A stretch of DNA of 64,000 nt from Funneliformis mosseae (taxonomy: Eukaryota > Glomeromycota > Glomeromycetes > Glomerales > Glomeraceae), in NCBI GenBank assembly GCA_910592005.1, contig CAJVPP010000012.1, positions 1-64,000 on the forward strand. The letters are read 5' to 3'. Shown in pieces: positions 1 to 13,106 of this stretch. Each line of letters begins with the position of its first letter. The stretch's first letter is position 1. Position numbers and translations under genes: made by a program. Under the pieces are notes generated by a model, which searched no databases, had not been told where the DNA came from, and saw nothing but the letters and a program-made list of their open reading frames with translations.

Positions 1-310
1 TATATAAATAGAGGACAATTTCCTTTAGCTTAGCAGTGTGTCTGATATATAGTTTTATATAATAGTTTAGTTTAATCTCTTTAATATAATTGTATAGTAC
101 AAAGCGCCGATTGAGGTAATGCTCCATTGTTATAATTATTAAATAAACTGTTAATTTACTGACACTCTTCTAAATCTAAATAATAAATTAAACCTTTTGC
201 TTACCACTCATAAATATTGCTTCACTTACCACTCATAAGCATCTTAAAGAACTAACTGTAACAATATTAATTTTTGCATATAGTTAAAAGAATTAACTTT
301 ATTTATTTTT
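1..310 (+). repeat. Possible end of an LTR-type element, cut by window edge
   Basis: The window opens with a TATA-box-like string (TATATAAATAGAGG), then about 200 bases that are less AT-biased than what follows. They contain two near-identical direct repeats reading GCTTACCACTCATAA, at about 199-213 and 224-238. A TATA box followed by a transcribed stretch is what an LTR looks like, but no primer-binding site, TG..CA ends or partner LTR can be seen because the left part lies outside the window. It could equally be an ordinary promoter fragment. Low confidence. Confidence 0.2.
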
Positions 311-3300
311 TTTAAAATAATATAAGAAATATAAAAGAGTGCTTAATTATTATACAGAATTACTTTATAAATAAATAGTAATTATAAAATTATATTATTA
401 AAATTAAGAACTTTACAATTTTAAGATTACTAGTATTAAAAAAAATTTTTTATATAAAAAAATTTAAAAATTTTACATTTATTTTATGTACTTTTAAAGA
501 TTTCTTAATATTATATAAAAGTAATAATTATCTTTCTTATTTTCTTATTATTTTATGAATTTTAATAATAAGATATAAAGTATAAATAAACAAATAAAAG
601 TTTAGCTAATCTTCTTACAATAACTAGGTATATATATATATAAGTAATTATACTTATATATGAGTAAAATTATTTTTTATGATTTTTATATTTAAGAAAA
701 TAAAGATATTTTATTTACTTTAATTACTTTTATTATAAAAAGATTATTAATAATATTTTTAATATAATAATTAATAATAAAGTAATAATAAATAATTTAA
801 AAAATATAATCAAGAATATTTAGTAAAATTTATATTAAATAAACTTTGATTTATATATAGTTACTTTTTTTAATCCAAATTTTTTATAGTCAAAAAATAT
901 TTATAAAATAATAAGAAATTTCTAATATTTTTCATCTTGTATATCAATACTCTTATAAAATTTTCTTATTTTTAAGAAAATAGTAAAAGAATTTTATTTA
1001 TATTTTTATATATTTTTAAAATAGATAACTATTTATTTTATTTATTTTATCATATAATAATATATATTTATAATTTTATGTATAATCGTTATCTACTTCA
1101 AATAATATTTTATTTTATTAAATAAAGTATTATTATATTGAGAATTAACCTATTTCTTAGCTATATTTTTATTAAAATATTTAAATAACATTGAATCATA
1201 TATTTTTTCTTTATTAATTTAAGTATTATAATATTTATTAAATAATATTAAATAAAATGTTATTTATTATTAATTATATTATTTAAGCTTAAAGAAATAA
1301 ATTAGTATAATATTCAGTTTAAGGCTAAGATTGTTAAGTTTAAGTTAAGAGTACTAATCAAGATTTTTAAGATTAAACTGAAAATATGAAGTTAAATTAT
1401 TTATATTATGATTTAGTGTAAATATTTTTTTTAAACTTTTTAATAAATATTATTTTATATATATAATTAATTTAGATCAAAGGATTTATATAAACAATTT
1501 TCTAATTTAAAAAAGTTCTATAAAATTAATAATAAAATAGATTGATGAATTAGTTTATTGCTTGATTAAATTCAAAAAAAAACAAAAAAAAATACTATTA
1601 TATTATTAATTAATTTTACTGATTTAAATATTAACATATTAAGTATAAAATAATAAGTATATTATATAAGCTTGAATTAATAAGCCAATATATTATCAAG
1701 CTAAAATCATTAAAATTAAAGTTAAAAAGATGATTTGAATTTAAAAAAAATAAGATTAAAAATTAAAAAATTCAACTTAAAGATAGAAATATTATAATTG
1801 AAGCTGAGAAATTTAAGTTTTTAAAATCTATCAAAAAGAATTATACTGGTTTTAAAATTTACAATACTTACTATATCTTATAAGTATTGTAACTTTAATT
1901 TTTAAGACTAAAACTCAGAATATAAAAAAATAAATCAATATAAAAGAATTTAAAAAGAATTAAAATGCAAAAAAAAAATTGCAAATTTCAAACTAAATGC
2001 ATTTAAATAGCTAAGAAAATTCTTATAAAAAACTTATAATTGAATATTAGCCTTCTTTTGAATAAATTAGCATTTTTTTAAAAAATATTACATTATATTA
2101 GAAGTGCAAGAAGTACAGTATCAATTTATAACACTAATTAATAAAAAAATATTAATAAATTATGATTGCAAAAATAATGCATATGTCAAGTTAATGAGAT
2201 TTTTTTTTGAAATATAATATGATAAAAAATAAAATCATTATTCTAGGAAAAAAAAAAAAAAAGAAGTAAACAAAAGCTTATGTGAAGAAAATGATAAATA
2301 TATATATTTTTTTAAAAGTTTTGATATTTTAATAAATTTATACTTACTAATAACTTTATTTATTTTAATAATATATTTTAATAAATTTATATTTACTAAT
2401 TATTTTATTTTTTTTTTTTAAAAAATTTATTTATTTATTTATTTTTTTACTTTTATTTTTTTAAATTAGATTTTTTATTCTTTTTTTTTTATATTTTAAG
2501 AAATAAAACTTTAAATACTTTAAGTCTATATATTTATTTTAAGGCTATAGATTCAAATTTTTTAAACTATTAAAATATTGATAATCTCATTATACAATCT
2601 GAAACTATTTATAATTATAGTAGTAAACAAATACTAATTTTATAAATTATAACAAATTTATTAATTCTTTTATACTGTTAACCTTATTATACAATCTGAA
2701 TATTATTTATAATAATAATAAACAAATACCAATTTTATAAATTGTATAAATCTATTAATTTTTTTATATTTAGTAAAAACTTTTCAATTAATAATATAAA
2801 TTAATCATAAAAAAATATTAATTTGTTAAAAAAACATAGAATTTCTTTAATAAAAGCATATAATTTTGTTATAAAAATCTTATAATTTTTAATATAATAA
2901 AATATTATTTTTATTATTTTATATTTATTTTGAATAATGAACTTAATTTGTATCAAATATTAGCTAGAGGCTCAAATTTTTTTAAGATACTAATATTCTT
3001 ATTGTGTAGCTTGAATACTATTTATAATAATAATAGCAAACAAATAATTAATTCTTTTATTTTAGTAAAAATTTTTCAAAAATAATATAAAACAATTACA
3101 AAAAAATATTAATTTGTTAAAAGATATATAATTTTATTATAAATTCATATAATTTTTAATATAATAAAATATTATTTATTTTATAATTTTTATATATTAT
3201 TAATTAACAATTTTTTATACATCATTTTTTATATAAAATGCTAAAAATAATTTCTTATAAAAATAAGAAAATATAATATATAATTTTAAAAAATATAATT

Positions 3301-4690
3301 AAAACTTATTTATAATAATGAAAAATATATGCAAATTTTTATAAGGTAAATATATTCTTAAGTGATTAAAATAGTAATACTATTTGATTATAGAAATTGA
3401 GAGAGCATTTTTGTATAACTTTAATTATTATTGATAATATATATATAAATTTTAAGAATTTTACAAATTTTTTTAAAAATATATAGAATTTCTATTTGAA
3501 AATAAGATAATTAAAGATTTATTTACTAATAAGATTTTTGATATTCATTATGAATATTAAAATTTATTTCAAAAATTAAAAATTGATTTCAATAATTTGA
3601 TTTAAATTATCTTATTATATTTTATAATTTTTTTTTTAAACTAAAAAATTAAAAAATAAATAATTTTAATATTATTTAAATATTTATTTGAATTTTTTTT
3701 TACAAATAATAATTAAATATTTTGTTATTAATCAAATCTAATATTATAATTATTTTATATATAGAAAACAATCAATAGAAAAAGAAGAAATCAATAAATT
3801 TTGAGTAATTTAATTATTAAACTAATTTTGTTTATATGATCATAATCAATAGAATGAATTAATAAAATATTTTGACTAAAAATAGATTTTTCCTTTTTTA
3901 TTAATTGTTTTCTATATTTTTAATTACATTTTTATTTTTATTTTTCATTACAATCTTTTAACCTTACTAACTATATAGATCAAATCATAATTATTAAATA
4001 AAAATTAATTAAATAGATTATTTTAAGAAATAAAAATTTATGATTTATCTTTCTTACTAATTTGCTTAAAATATTTTGATAAAAAATTTATATTAATTGA
4101 ATATATAATTTATATATTTTTCTAATAGATTACTTAGTATAGATTCTAATTTAGATTTAGTATTTTAAGATTTAATTATATGATATTTTTAATTTTTGCA
4201 TAATTAATTAAGTAAATATAAAAAAAAGTAAATAGTTAACAGTTTTAATTATTATCTTTATGTATGATTATATTAAATAATATTTTTATTTAAATATATA
4301 AAAAAAGAGATTAAATTTACTGTAAAAATTATTATTTTTTCAACTTTCAAAATAAGCTTTAAGAAAGTTTTTAAAGTCAATTTTGTTTGCTTAACTTTAT
4401 TTTAAAGATTATATCTAATTAAACACTTTATATTATTTTAAATAATCACTTTAAAGAATACTAATTTAATCATCTTAAAATACATAAGATTATTATTTAA
4501 AGATCTTTGAAATAAGGATAAAATTAGTTCTATCAGTTTCATTTCAGTTTTTCTTCAGTTTTACTTTGATTTTTTAAGTAAATAAAAACTTTGAGTATTA
4601 AGTTAAATTTATATTAATAGAATATCACGTGATGATTAATTAAAAAATTTTTAAACTAGTTATTAAATAAATTTAATTTATTATTATCAT
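311..4690. other. AT-rich intergenic DNA without recognisable genes
   Basis: About 4.4 kb of A/T homopolymer-like sequence with frequent stops in all frames. Short stretches look like old duplicates, for example the similar blocks near 2570-2770 and 2960-3080 that share ATTATACAATCTGAA-like and AACAAATAC-like strings. A palindromic TCACGTGA lies at 4625-4632. I see no coding potential. Confidence 0.6.
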
Positions 4691-5995
4691 TAATTTGATT
4701 ACAATCCAATTTTTAGAACTGTTTCAAAGTAAAGTTCTGAATAGTTTGAATTAATTCAAAAATTTTTTAGGTCAGATCAGATTAGTTCAGTTTTAGATTG
4801 CATAAAAATTGTAAAAATTAATCTAAAAGTTTAGTTTAATTATATGTGAAACTTTTGAAGGATTACAAAATTTGCAAATTCTCTAAAAGAATTGCAATAA
4901 ATTTGTAAACCTTTAAGAAGTTCATAAAATATAGAAAAACTCTTAAAGAATTACAAATTTTCTTTAAATTTTGCAAAATAATATTGCAAAACTCTTGAAA
5001 AGTCATAAAAAATTGCAATTTTTCTTTGAATTTTACAAAAATATTATGAAACTTTTGAAGAATCATAAGATAAACAAATTCTATAAGAGGATTGTGAAAT
5101 ATTGTGAAACTCTTAAAAATCGCAAATTTTTACGATTTTTTTTTCAAATTTTGCAAAATATCACAAAACTTTTAGAGAGTCGCAAAAATTTGTGATCTCT
5201 CTTTGAATTTTGCAAAAATATTATAAAACTCTTGAAAAATCACAAAATTGCTAATTTTCTAAAAGGATCGCAAAATTTAGTGAAACTCTTAGAGAATTAT
5301 AACTTTTATGATTTCTCTTTGAATTTCACAAAAAAATTTAGAAATCTTAAAGAATCGCAAATTTTATAATTTTTCTTCAAATTTCACAAAAATATTGCAA
5401 AAATTTTAAAGAATTACAAAAAATTGTAATTTCTTTTCAAATTTCATAAAAATATTGTGAAATTCTTAGAGAATTATAAAAAATTACGATTTCTCTCTTC
5501 AAATTTTACAAAAATTTGTGAAATTCTTAGAACTTTTGAAGAGTCACAAAAATTGTGATTTTTACAAAAAATATCACAAATCTCTTGAAAAGTTGTAAAA
5601 TTGTAATTTTTCTTTGAATTTTATAAAAAATTGCAAAAATCTTAAAGTATTTTTTGAATTTCATAATTTTTCATAAATCCTAAAGAGAAATTCACAATTT
5701 TTTACAATTTTTCTAGAGTTTCTTATATAAATTGCAGATTCTCTTTAAGATTTACATATAATTGAACTATAATTTTAGATTAATTTGAAAAATCTGGTTC
5801 AGTTTGAATTTTTACCAGTTTGCAGTTCAGTTTAGATTTAGATTAGTATTTTTAAAATTATTAATCCAAACTGAACTGAATTGAAATTTTCAGTTCAGAT
5901 TCAGATTGGTTTTTAATCTGAACTGAACTGAACCATTTAGAGCTTTAGTTTAGAGTCAGTTCAGTTCAATTTTAAAATTGGTTAAAATAGTTTGT
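4690..5995. repeat. Foldback-type element with inverted arms around a minisatellite
   Basis: The left arm (about 4690-4850) and right arm (about 5745-5995) are partly reverse complements. The reverse complement of the left arm contains CATATAATTAAACTAAACTT then TTAGATTAATTT and CTGAACTAA. The right arm reads CATATAATTGAACTATAATT, TTAGATTAATTT, then GGTTCAGTTTG. The right arm also carries internal palindromic GGTTCAGTTCAG / CTGAACTGAACC runs. Between the arms lies a tandem array. No open frame is present, so it is non-autonomous or an inverted-duplication product. Confidence 0.55.
4853..5690. repeat. Minisatellite, ~58-60 bp unit, about 13 copies
   Basis: Units restart at AAACTCTTGAA / AAACTTTTGAA / AAATTCTTAGA-like words about every 58-60 bases from about 4853 to 5690. 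A typical unit has a start word, a short inverted repeat such as TCACAAAAATTGTGA, then TTTCTCTTTGAATTTTGCAAAAATATT. Many units can form their own small hairpin around AAATT. The unit length is not fixed and copies differ by many substitutions, so the array is old. Short frames through it are artefacts of the repeat and were not called as genes. Confidence 0.7.
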
Positions 5996-6404
5996 AATTC
6001 AGAAAACTCACAATATACTGAATTTATAATCAATGCAAGAACTAATTTAGAATTGCTCTTTTTAAACCATTTCTATTCCTACTCCAAAGTAATCATTTGA
6101 TCATTATAATATGATCAGATTCCAAATGAAATTCATGTATAAGGCTTATACATTAACATATTAAGTTTAGATGATTTTATTTTAGATGAAAAACAATTAA
6201 TAAAAAATATCCATGCAAAGCATTGAATAATTTCAGCACCAATTTTCAAAATGGTCTATCATGCATGCCAAATGATTTTGAACAATTTTAATTATAGACA
6301 TGGCTAATCATAATTAGTAAAAATAAATTGTATTGTTATAATTCTAACCGAAATCTTCATAATTCCGCATGAGAATCGCTTTTGATATTTGCAGTTAGTC
6401 TCTT

Positions 6405-6560
6405 GAAGATCATTTGCCAGCCGTCAAAATGCCAGTATAAACAATGTTAAGAACACTCGTTGTCAAGGTGCCAGTATGACAGGATGACAAGGATGCCAGG
6501 CTGGCCTAATTATTATTTTATATATACAAGCCGGAAATCCTTAAACAGCTCAACATTCCA
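6405..6560 (+). promoter_or_regulatory. Promoter-like block: TGCCAG cluster plus TATA box
   Basis: Four TGCCAG words lie within about 100 bases (near 6416, 6430, 6469 and 6496), three of them preceded by AA-rich 5-mers. About 15-20 bases after the last is a TATATATA box (6519-6526), followed by a more GC-balanced segment. This spacing resembles a core promoter firing rightwards. No open frame follows within 900 bp, so any product would be a non-coding or unrecognised spliced transcript. Inference from layout only. Confidence 0.35.
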
Positions 6561-7458
6561 CGCTCACCCCTTGTTGTATTCTTTGCATACATTCACTTCA
6601 TTTAAAACCTTCGCGATATTTTCGCTTTTGCCGTTTTAACTTTTTAAATTTCATATATGTAACATCGTTTATTATTTCCGATTTTAATTAGTAGTTTATT
6701 ATACAATTTTTATGTAATAATTTGTAATTGCGCAGTTCTAATTAATTGATAGCATTTACTTAGTTTTATATTTTGATAAAGCGAAGTGTAGAGAGCGTCG
6801 ACGTTGAAGCAACACTGATAAAATTAATAATATTAAATAAATTTAGTGTCATTTTTATTCAATTAATACCTTCTGCTTACAATAGAAATTGTTTATAAAT
6901 ACATAAACGAAAGCAATTATTAATAATTTTAAATGGAATATGAGCTTAGAATCCGTATATCTGGGAAATCCAGACCCTAAATTTCAAAAATAAGTATTCG
7001 GGATTTGGAGTAAGATTATTATTTAATCTTAATAAATATTCAATTAAAACAACGTTATTATAAGAAATTAATTTAAAAAGCCAGTAAAATTAACAATTTT
7101 ATGGAATTTTTAGGGTCGATTAATATCCCTATAAAAACGATATATTTTTGTAAATAATTATTCGAAAAAATGACTAACCATTTACTTTTGTTTTTTTTAT
7201 TGATTAAATCTTTATACAGAAGGCAAAAAAAAAAAAATATACTGTCAAAAAAGTTAAAAAAAAAGATGGAAATGATAATATTAACAATTTCACGATTCAA
7301 TTTCATATAGACTTCTGGAAAATAGTGAAGTTTGGCGAGAGATAAATTTTTTAATTTAATAAAGAAAATAATATTTATATTTATTTAGAATAAAAAGTTA
7401 AATTCATTTAAATATCGAACCAAATTTTCATTTAAATAAATTTTATAAATTATATAAT
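6561..7458. other. Intergenic, possible leader of a rightward transcript and 3' flank of the next gene
   Basis: Moderately AT-rich sequence. The left third (6560-6800) is richer in G+C and contains words such as TTCGCGATATTTTCGC, which could be transcribed leader sequence. The right half is the 3' flank of the leftward gene ending at 7459. No coding frame over about 75 codons begins with ATG. Confidence 0.4.
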
Positions 7459-8388
7459 TTATATCTGGCATGAGCTTGAAATATCACAACTATCCCCGAA
7501 ATAACGAACCCACAAGTCGTTAAATTTGGTCAGGATGCCCAGAACTAGCAACAAAAGTGCTACTACAAAACCGCAAAGAGAAAACCACACATGAAAAAAC
7601 CAATCGGACACGTGACGTTCTCCTTTCAAGTGAACTATATATGCAATAAGACTGTTGAATGACCATATGGCACACACTATGGTGAGATATTTGCTACGAC
7701 AAAAATATCCTATTGGGGGCGTATGGTAGGCCAGGAATACTGTTATCCAAGGAAGGAATATTGATACAAAAGCAGTAAGCGTAACGGTGACTTTTAGATG
7801 ATTTTTTCTATTAGGACCGATATCTTGTACGATTATTCCATTATCGTTAAATAATTTATTTGGATCTTTAAAGATGAGGTTTCCCCAACATGCTCTCTTG
7901 ATGGTCGCTGGAATTGTCCAAAACAATAAAATTGGTATATATGGCCAATCCTCACAAGGTTCCTCGTTCGGTGGTTTGTGCAACCTGGACAATCCTGCTA
8001 TTACACCAACTACGATAAAATATACCGACACTAATGATGAAATTCTATCTAAAACAGATGCTCTTCCTGTGCATTTTCTAATATCCTCCATATCCAATTC
8101 GGTTATTTCCATAGTATGAATCCCAATGGGCCTGCGGGAAAGATGTTGATTTTGTTGTATAAATTTGTCTGATGAAATCCAGTAAATGCAGATTGCTTTT
8201 TTGCCAGTTCCAATGTTGCAAGCGTAAAACGTCCCAGTAAATGGACAACCGAGACATCGTAGTACCCAGCCCAGCTTTTCAGTTAACTTTTCCATTGGAG
8301 CATCTCCATTTATAGCTATACCTGGGAAGACACCTATCACATACTGAGGAATAGGATTTAATAAGACGTGGATCCAACTTTCAGTCAT
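7459..8388 (-). CDS. Multi-pass membrane protein of unknown function
   Basis: Single-exon frame of 309 codons from the ATG at 8388 (MTESWIHVLLNP) to TAA at 7459-7461. The frame stays open 21 codons further upstream but only from a TTG, so I chose the first ATG. The N-terminal ~110 residues are soluble-looking, with a Cys cluster (C45, C48, C57; CLGC...C). Five hydrophobic segments follow at about residues 117-133, 150-162, 200-222, 234-252 and 264-285. Charged loops between them include a conserved-looking PNRKNH stretch before segment 3. There is no catalytic motif I recognise. Codon composition is much less AT-biased than the flanks, which supports a real gene. It resembles lineage-specific membrane proteins of arbuscular mycorrhizal fungi as I remember them, but I cannot name a family. 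A metal-binding Cys pair is a guess. Confidence 0.75.
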   Translation of the reverse strand: MTESWIHVLLNPIPQYVIGVFPGIAINGDAPMEKLTEKLGWVLRCLGCPFTGTFYACNIGTGKKAICIYWISSDKFIQQNQHLSRRPIGIHTMEITELDMEDIRKCTGRASVLDRISSLVSVYFIVVGVIAGLSRLHKPPNEEPCEDWPYIPILLFWTIPATIKRACWGNLIFKDPNKLFNDNGIIVQDIGPNRKNHLKVTVTLTAFVSIFLPWITVFLAYHTPPIGYFCRSKYLTIVCAIWSFNSLIAYIVHLKGERHVSDWFFHVWFSLCGFVVALLLLVLGILTKFNDLWVRYFGDSCDISSSCQI

Positions 8389-9329
8389 ATTTACGCAAGA
8401 AGCAAAGAGAAAGTTTAAATTTAATAAATCTAATATTAAATTAAAAATCAATGAAAAAATGATTTATAAAGTAGTTTGATAGCAAAGTTAGAATTCTACT
8501 ATATATATATAAATTGTAGAGGGGTGTTACAAAAACATGTATTGTTTTTTTAGTAATGAAAACATTTTGAAAGGAAGGAAGTTTCGTGAAAGGGACAAAA
8601 ATCGAATGATGAAACTGATTAATTACCAATTGCCTAATTGAAATCAACATGAGTCGTACGAGGGGATCGTAATAGATCGGCAGTAAAACAAATGCGTGCC
8701 AATAAACATCGACTCAAACAAAGAGTGGGGGACAGACGGACATCTGTCTCCGCGTCTAGACTGTAAATAGTCCTACGCTACGCTCCGGACTAATAAAAAC
8801 AAAAAAACTCATTGTAAAGAAAAAAAGCGAGTCTGGATTGTACAAACCATGTATATATTGTTACTAAAATGTATGTATGCCATACCGCCGAAAAAATCAA
8901 CCGTACAATACACGTTTTATATATACCCCATTGTAGAGACGGAATATTTTCCTAATCGGTAATCTTTTTATGAAACGTATGGTTTTTATTTCATAAACAC
9001 AAACGAAAAAAAGTGTTTCATGTGTATGTATAAATACCTCTCGTAAATGAACATGTTCTATAAATGTTAATAAGGCCTCACATCTCTATTACAAAATTAT
9101 TGTTTAATTTACGTTTCAAATTTTGATTGACAAACGATCTAATTGTGTGATGATCCAAAATGCAAGACAAAAAATAGATCTAAAATATTACCATGCTTAA
9201 AAAAAAAAAAAATAAAATAAAATATGTCCAAATTAAATTATGATAAAAGTTATATAAAAAAGTTATTTATATTACTTTCTCACTTTTTCCTTATCCATTA
9301 ATATCAAGAAATTTCTAACGAGCTAAGTA
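8389..9329. other. 5' flank of the membrane protein gene
   Basis: Contains the presumed leftward promoter. Two oddities: a short basic open stretch on the + strand (about 8652-8764; it reads KQMRANKHRLKQR then ends in TAA) that could be a stray exon, and a G+C-rich imperfect hairpin at about 8768-8792 (TAGTCC ... GGACTA around TACGCTACGCTCC). Neither can be tied to a gene. Beyond 8970 it is ordinary AT-rich intergenic sequence. Confidence 0.4.
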
Positions 9330-9556
9330 ATCAATTTTTACACACCAATCACCCTATAAAAAAAATTTTTCCGTGATTTAAAATTCCATTTTATTTCCAT
9401 AAATGTATCATATTCCCGGAACTTATATTCTAAAAACATGGAAATTATCCTGAGTTACTTAGATTTTTAGTTATTTTTCCGTAAATGTATCAGATTAACG
9501 GAATTTTTACAGAAATCACGGATAAAATTTTTTATAGGGTCACTTTTAATTGATTA
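9330..9556. mobile_element. MITE-like element with ~30 bp terminal inverted repeats
   Basis: The inner terminal repeats are ACCCTATAAAAAAAATTTTT then CCGTGATTT at 9351-9379, and the reverse complement (ACCCTATAAAAAATTTTATC then CGTGATTT) ending at 9541. A weaker outer match (TAATCAATT on both sides) extends the element to about 9330 and 9556. Inside, a ~28 bp block around CCRTAAATGTATCA is repeated in direct orientation (about 9397 and 9480). At 0.19-0.23 kb with no coding frame it is a non-autonomous DNA element. No clean target duplication was found. Confidence 0.6.
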
Positions 9557-12500
9557 TTTGTTTTTCTGCGAGAGTTTCAATGAAAATGTTATGGATAATA
9601 TAATTTCTATTGGCAATAGATGTATGTACATGTACTTTACATCTCATAATCGATTTCTTTTGCGACGATAAATTTACGACCTATTTAAAAATATGTTTCG
9701 AGTTGAAGTATTTGGGCATGATATCAACATAAACAGAAGAGAAATCTCGATTTGGTTCATTTTATGAATTGTGAATTAAAATGTGACACATAAGCTCGGC
9801 TCAATACAGCTTTAAGCTTAAGCTTTTTTGAGAAAATAAGCTTCTGAGCGATTGAGCTTACTATATTAGTTAAACATAGATGTATAATATAGTTAGACTT
9901 GATTTAGTGTAAGCTCGCTTATCTATTTTATTATATAATAAATCTTTATCAGATTTTACTGGAGTATTTTTATTTATATTTAATTTTTTATGTCGATATT
10001 ATTTATGATGGAAAATATGTTGAATCAATTGGTATTTTAAAATAATTAATAATTATAAAATTTTATTGATTATTCGAATAATTTTTAATAATATCTGCTT
10101 CATAGAGCTATTCAAACGCGCTATATATATTTTTTAAAGCTCAAATTAACAAACATGTTAAGCTAGCTCAAAGCACGTTTAAAAGAATATTAAAGCTAGT
10201 TGAAAAAAACTTGTGCTTATACTCAGATTAAATATGCTTTGTTGAAGCAATTTAACATCCCTAAAAGCAAGCAAATATGCCACTCATTTTTTGGGTAATC
10301 GACATTATTATTAAAAAATTAAATTAAAATATTTAATATAAAACCTATATTAATTGTTTGAATAGGTGATTTAATAGAAAATTTATATCCTTCAGATAAT
10401 TTTTTATTGAAATACATTTTTTTAAAAAAAATAAACAAAAAAAATAATTAAAATAATTTTTTTAAAAATTGATTTTCTTTTAAAAATTGATAAAAAAAAG
10501 AATTTTTTATTTAAAATCTTTTTTAATAATTTTTTGTTAAAATTATTTTTCTAATAAAATAATAAAATTAATGTAAACAATATTAAATAAGTAATTTTAA
10601 TAACAAAATTCCAAGTATTTCGAATTAGTATAATAAGATAATTTTAATAGTAAAATTTATGTATTTTATAATAGCAAAATATTTTAAATATTATTGATAG
10701 AGAAGTTTTAAATAATAAAATTTAGTATCATTTTATTATTTAATTTAATTTAATACTTATAATTAAAGCAATTTATTATTAGTTAGAAATGCTTATTATA
10801 ATTTAAAATTTTTTGATTATTATTAATTTTCTTATTTTATAAGATAAATTTTAATAGCTTAGCTTTCATATATTGATCATATATATTTTTATAATTTAGT
10901 ATACTTTTATTAATTAATATCATTATTAATACAAATATAAAAGATAATAATAAAATCTTTAAATTAATTAAGATTCAAAATTTATAATATATTAAATAAT
11001 TAGAAGATTTTCTATTTTTTGATTATATCTTTTTAAAAAATTTATAAGTAAATCTTTTTAGTATTAGAAAATACAAATATTCTTATTTATCTTATAATAA
11101 GATTTTATTATAATTATAAATATGTAAAGAATATGCTAAATTTCTTAAAATTTTATAACTTAAAAAATATATAATTGATATTTCTAATTTTAGAATTAAA
11201 GTCAATTAAATCTATCATATTATCAAAATTTTAAAATTTTCAAATAAATCTTATTTAAATCAAATAATGATTAAATAATTAATAACAATAAAAATTTAAA
11301 AAATTTCTTTTAATAAATATATAATTGATAATGATAATTATCTTATTTTGCTTTATACAATTTATAGGAATTATTCTTTTATTAAATATTTTAATCTGAT
11401 TCTTTTAGTTTAATTATCAAAGAACATTTCATTAAAATTTAAAAAATTACTAAAAAATTATTAAATGTTAAAACTAATAATATTGATTAGTTTCCTAAAA
11501 ATAATAGTTATATAAAAGTATAATTATATAAAGTATAATTTTTTTAATTATCTTAATTTTAGCTAAAATTATAATTTTATAATTAATATTAAATCTAAGT
11601 TTATTTTATTAAAAATTTATATTTAGTTTATAAATTTATAAATTCAAAATTTTTAAGTAGTTTCTTCCTTTTTTATTGCAAAATATTTATTTAATGATAA
11701 CTGTTATATGAAAATTAAATTAAAAAATTACTTTTATAAAGTATACTATATTTAATATAAATTTCATAAAGGAATTATATAATAATTATATGTTATAAAT
11801 ATAATAATTTTGAATAAAATTATATTTTAACTAAATTATAGTAATTATAAAAATGTTTAAATTATTAATAAATGATATATATATATATATATATATATAT
11901 AAAGAATTATAAGATAATATAAAGATAATTTATTATTGTTTAAATTAATTTTATAAATTTAATAATTATAAAAGTATATTAATAAAGAAAGTAATTATAT
12001 AACATTCAATTATATAGTTAAATATATTATAAAAAAAAATATATAACAATTTTTATATATTATTTTTTATAATAATTTTTAATCATCTAATATATTATTT
12101 ATTAAATTTTAAAAAAAATAATATTAATATTATTATTTTATTTATTAAATTATATTTAAAATTATTTGCATTAAGTCTTTTTTAACTATAATTTTTCTAT
12201 TTATTTAGCATAATAAAAGATTTTAAAAGATTATTAATTAATATATAAGTTTGATAATATAGATTTATATAATATTTTATTAAAAATATTATCTATAATT
12301 AATATATTTAGTATTCTATTTTAAATTAAATATTGGTATAATATTATCTTTTATTATATTAATGATAAAATTTTTAAATAAATATATTATAAATATTATT
12401 ATTTTTATTATTATTTATATCATTATCTTAAATTCAAAATTTTAGATTAGCTTTTTTAATTATTAGTTATTATAAAAACCAATTTAATACACATAAATTT

Positions 12501-12785
12501 AATAATAATAATAGATTTTAACTTTTGTATTAACATTTAAACATATTTTATTATAAAATTAACCCAAATAAAAAAGTGTTATTATTAATGTAAGACTAAT
12601 TTAAATATATAATTTTTAGTATATAGGTTCTATAAGTTTTTGATACTTCTTATAAACTATTATTTGAAATATTAAAATCTTTTAACATTATATAATTTTA
12701 AATATGATTTAATATTTTGGTAATTTTAATTTATACATTAAATAAATATAATTATTAATTAATTTTTTTTTTGCATAAGTTCAAA
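9557..12785. other. AT-rich intergenic DNA
   Basis: No gene seen. 9793-10240 contains many AAGCTT / AGCTCA words (AGCTTTAAGCTTAAGCTTTT near 9811; AAGCTAGCTCAAAGC near 10161) and looks like an eroded repeat with weak inverted character. The remainder to 12785 is >85% A+T by eye, with stops in all frames. Confidence 0.55.
11874..11901. repeat. (AT)n microsatellite
   Basis: Uninterrupted TA dinucleotide run of about 14 units within AT-rich intergenic DNA. Confidence 0.85.
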
Positions 12786-13106
12786 ACTTTATTCAATTAA
12801 TTTAGATTACAAAAATTAAGGATCAAGCATCCAAAAGTTTCAATCTCTTGTAATCAATAACCTTATAATACAAGTAATTCATTGCTCTCAGAGAGATATT
12901 CGCGTATTCTATGTGCTAGTAAATTTCAAATAAAACGTTTCACGACTCAACCATCAAAATCTGCCGAAACTATCGATCATCTGAAATGCGCAGTAAGATT
13001 CGGAAAAATTCTTACTGAAAAATAGGTAGATTTCACTACTCCAAAAATCTTTCCTTCCGTTTATCTCTATGCTAATTATCCAAGAAAATTTATCCGCGTG
13101 GGGTTT

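Noticed and set aside
4971..5195. 74-codon + frame rich in LLKSHKK and FYKN-like repeats
   Set aside because: Lies wholly in the 58-60 bp minisatellite; the repeated peptide is a by-product of the array.
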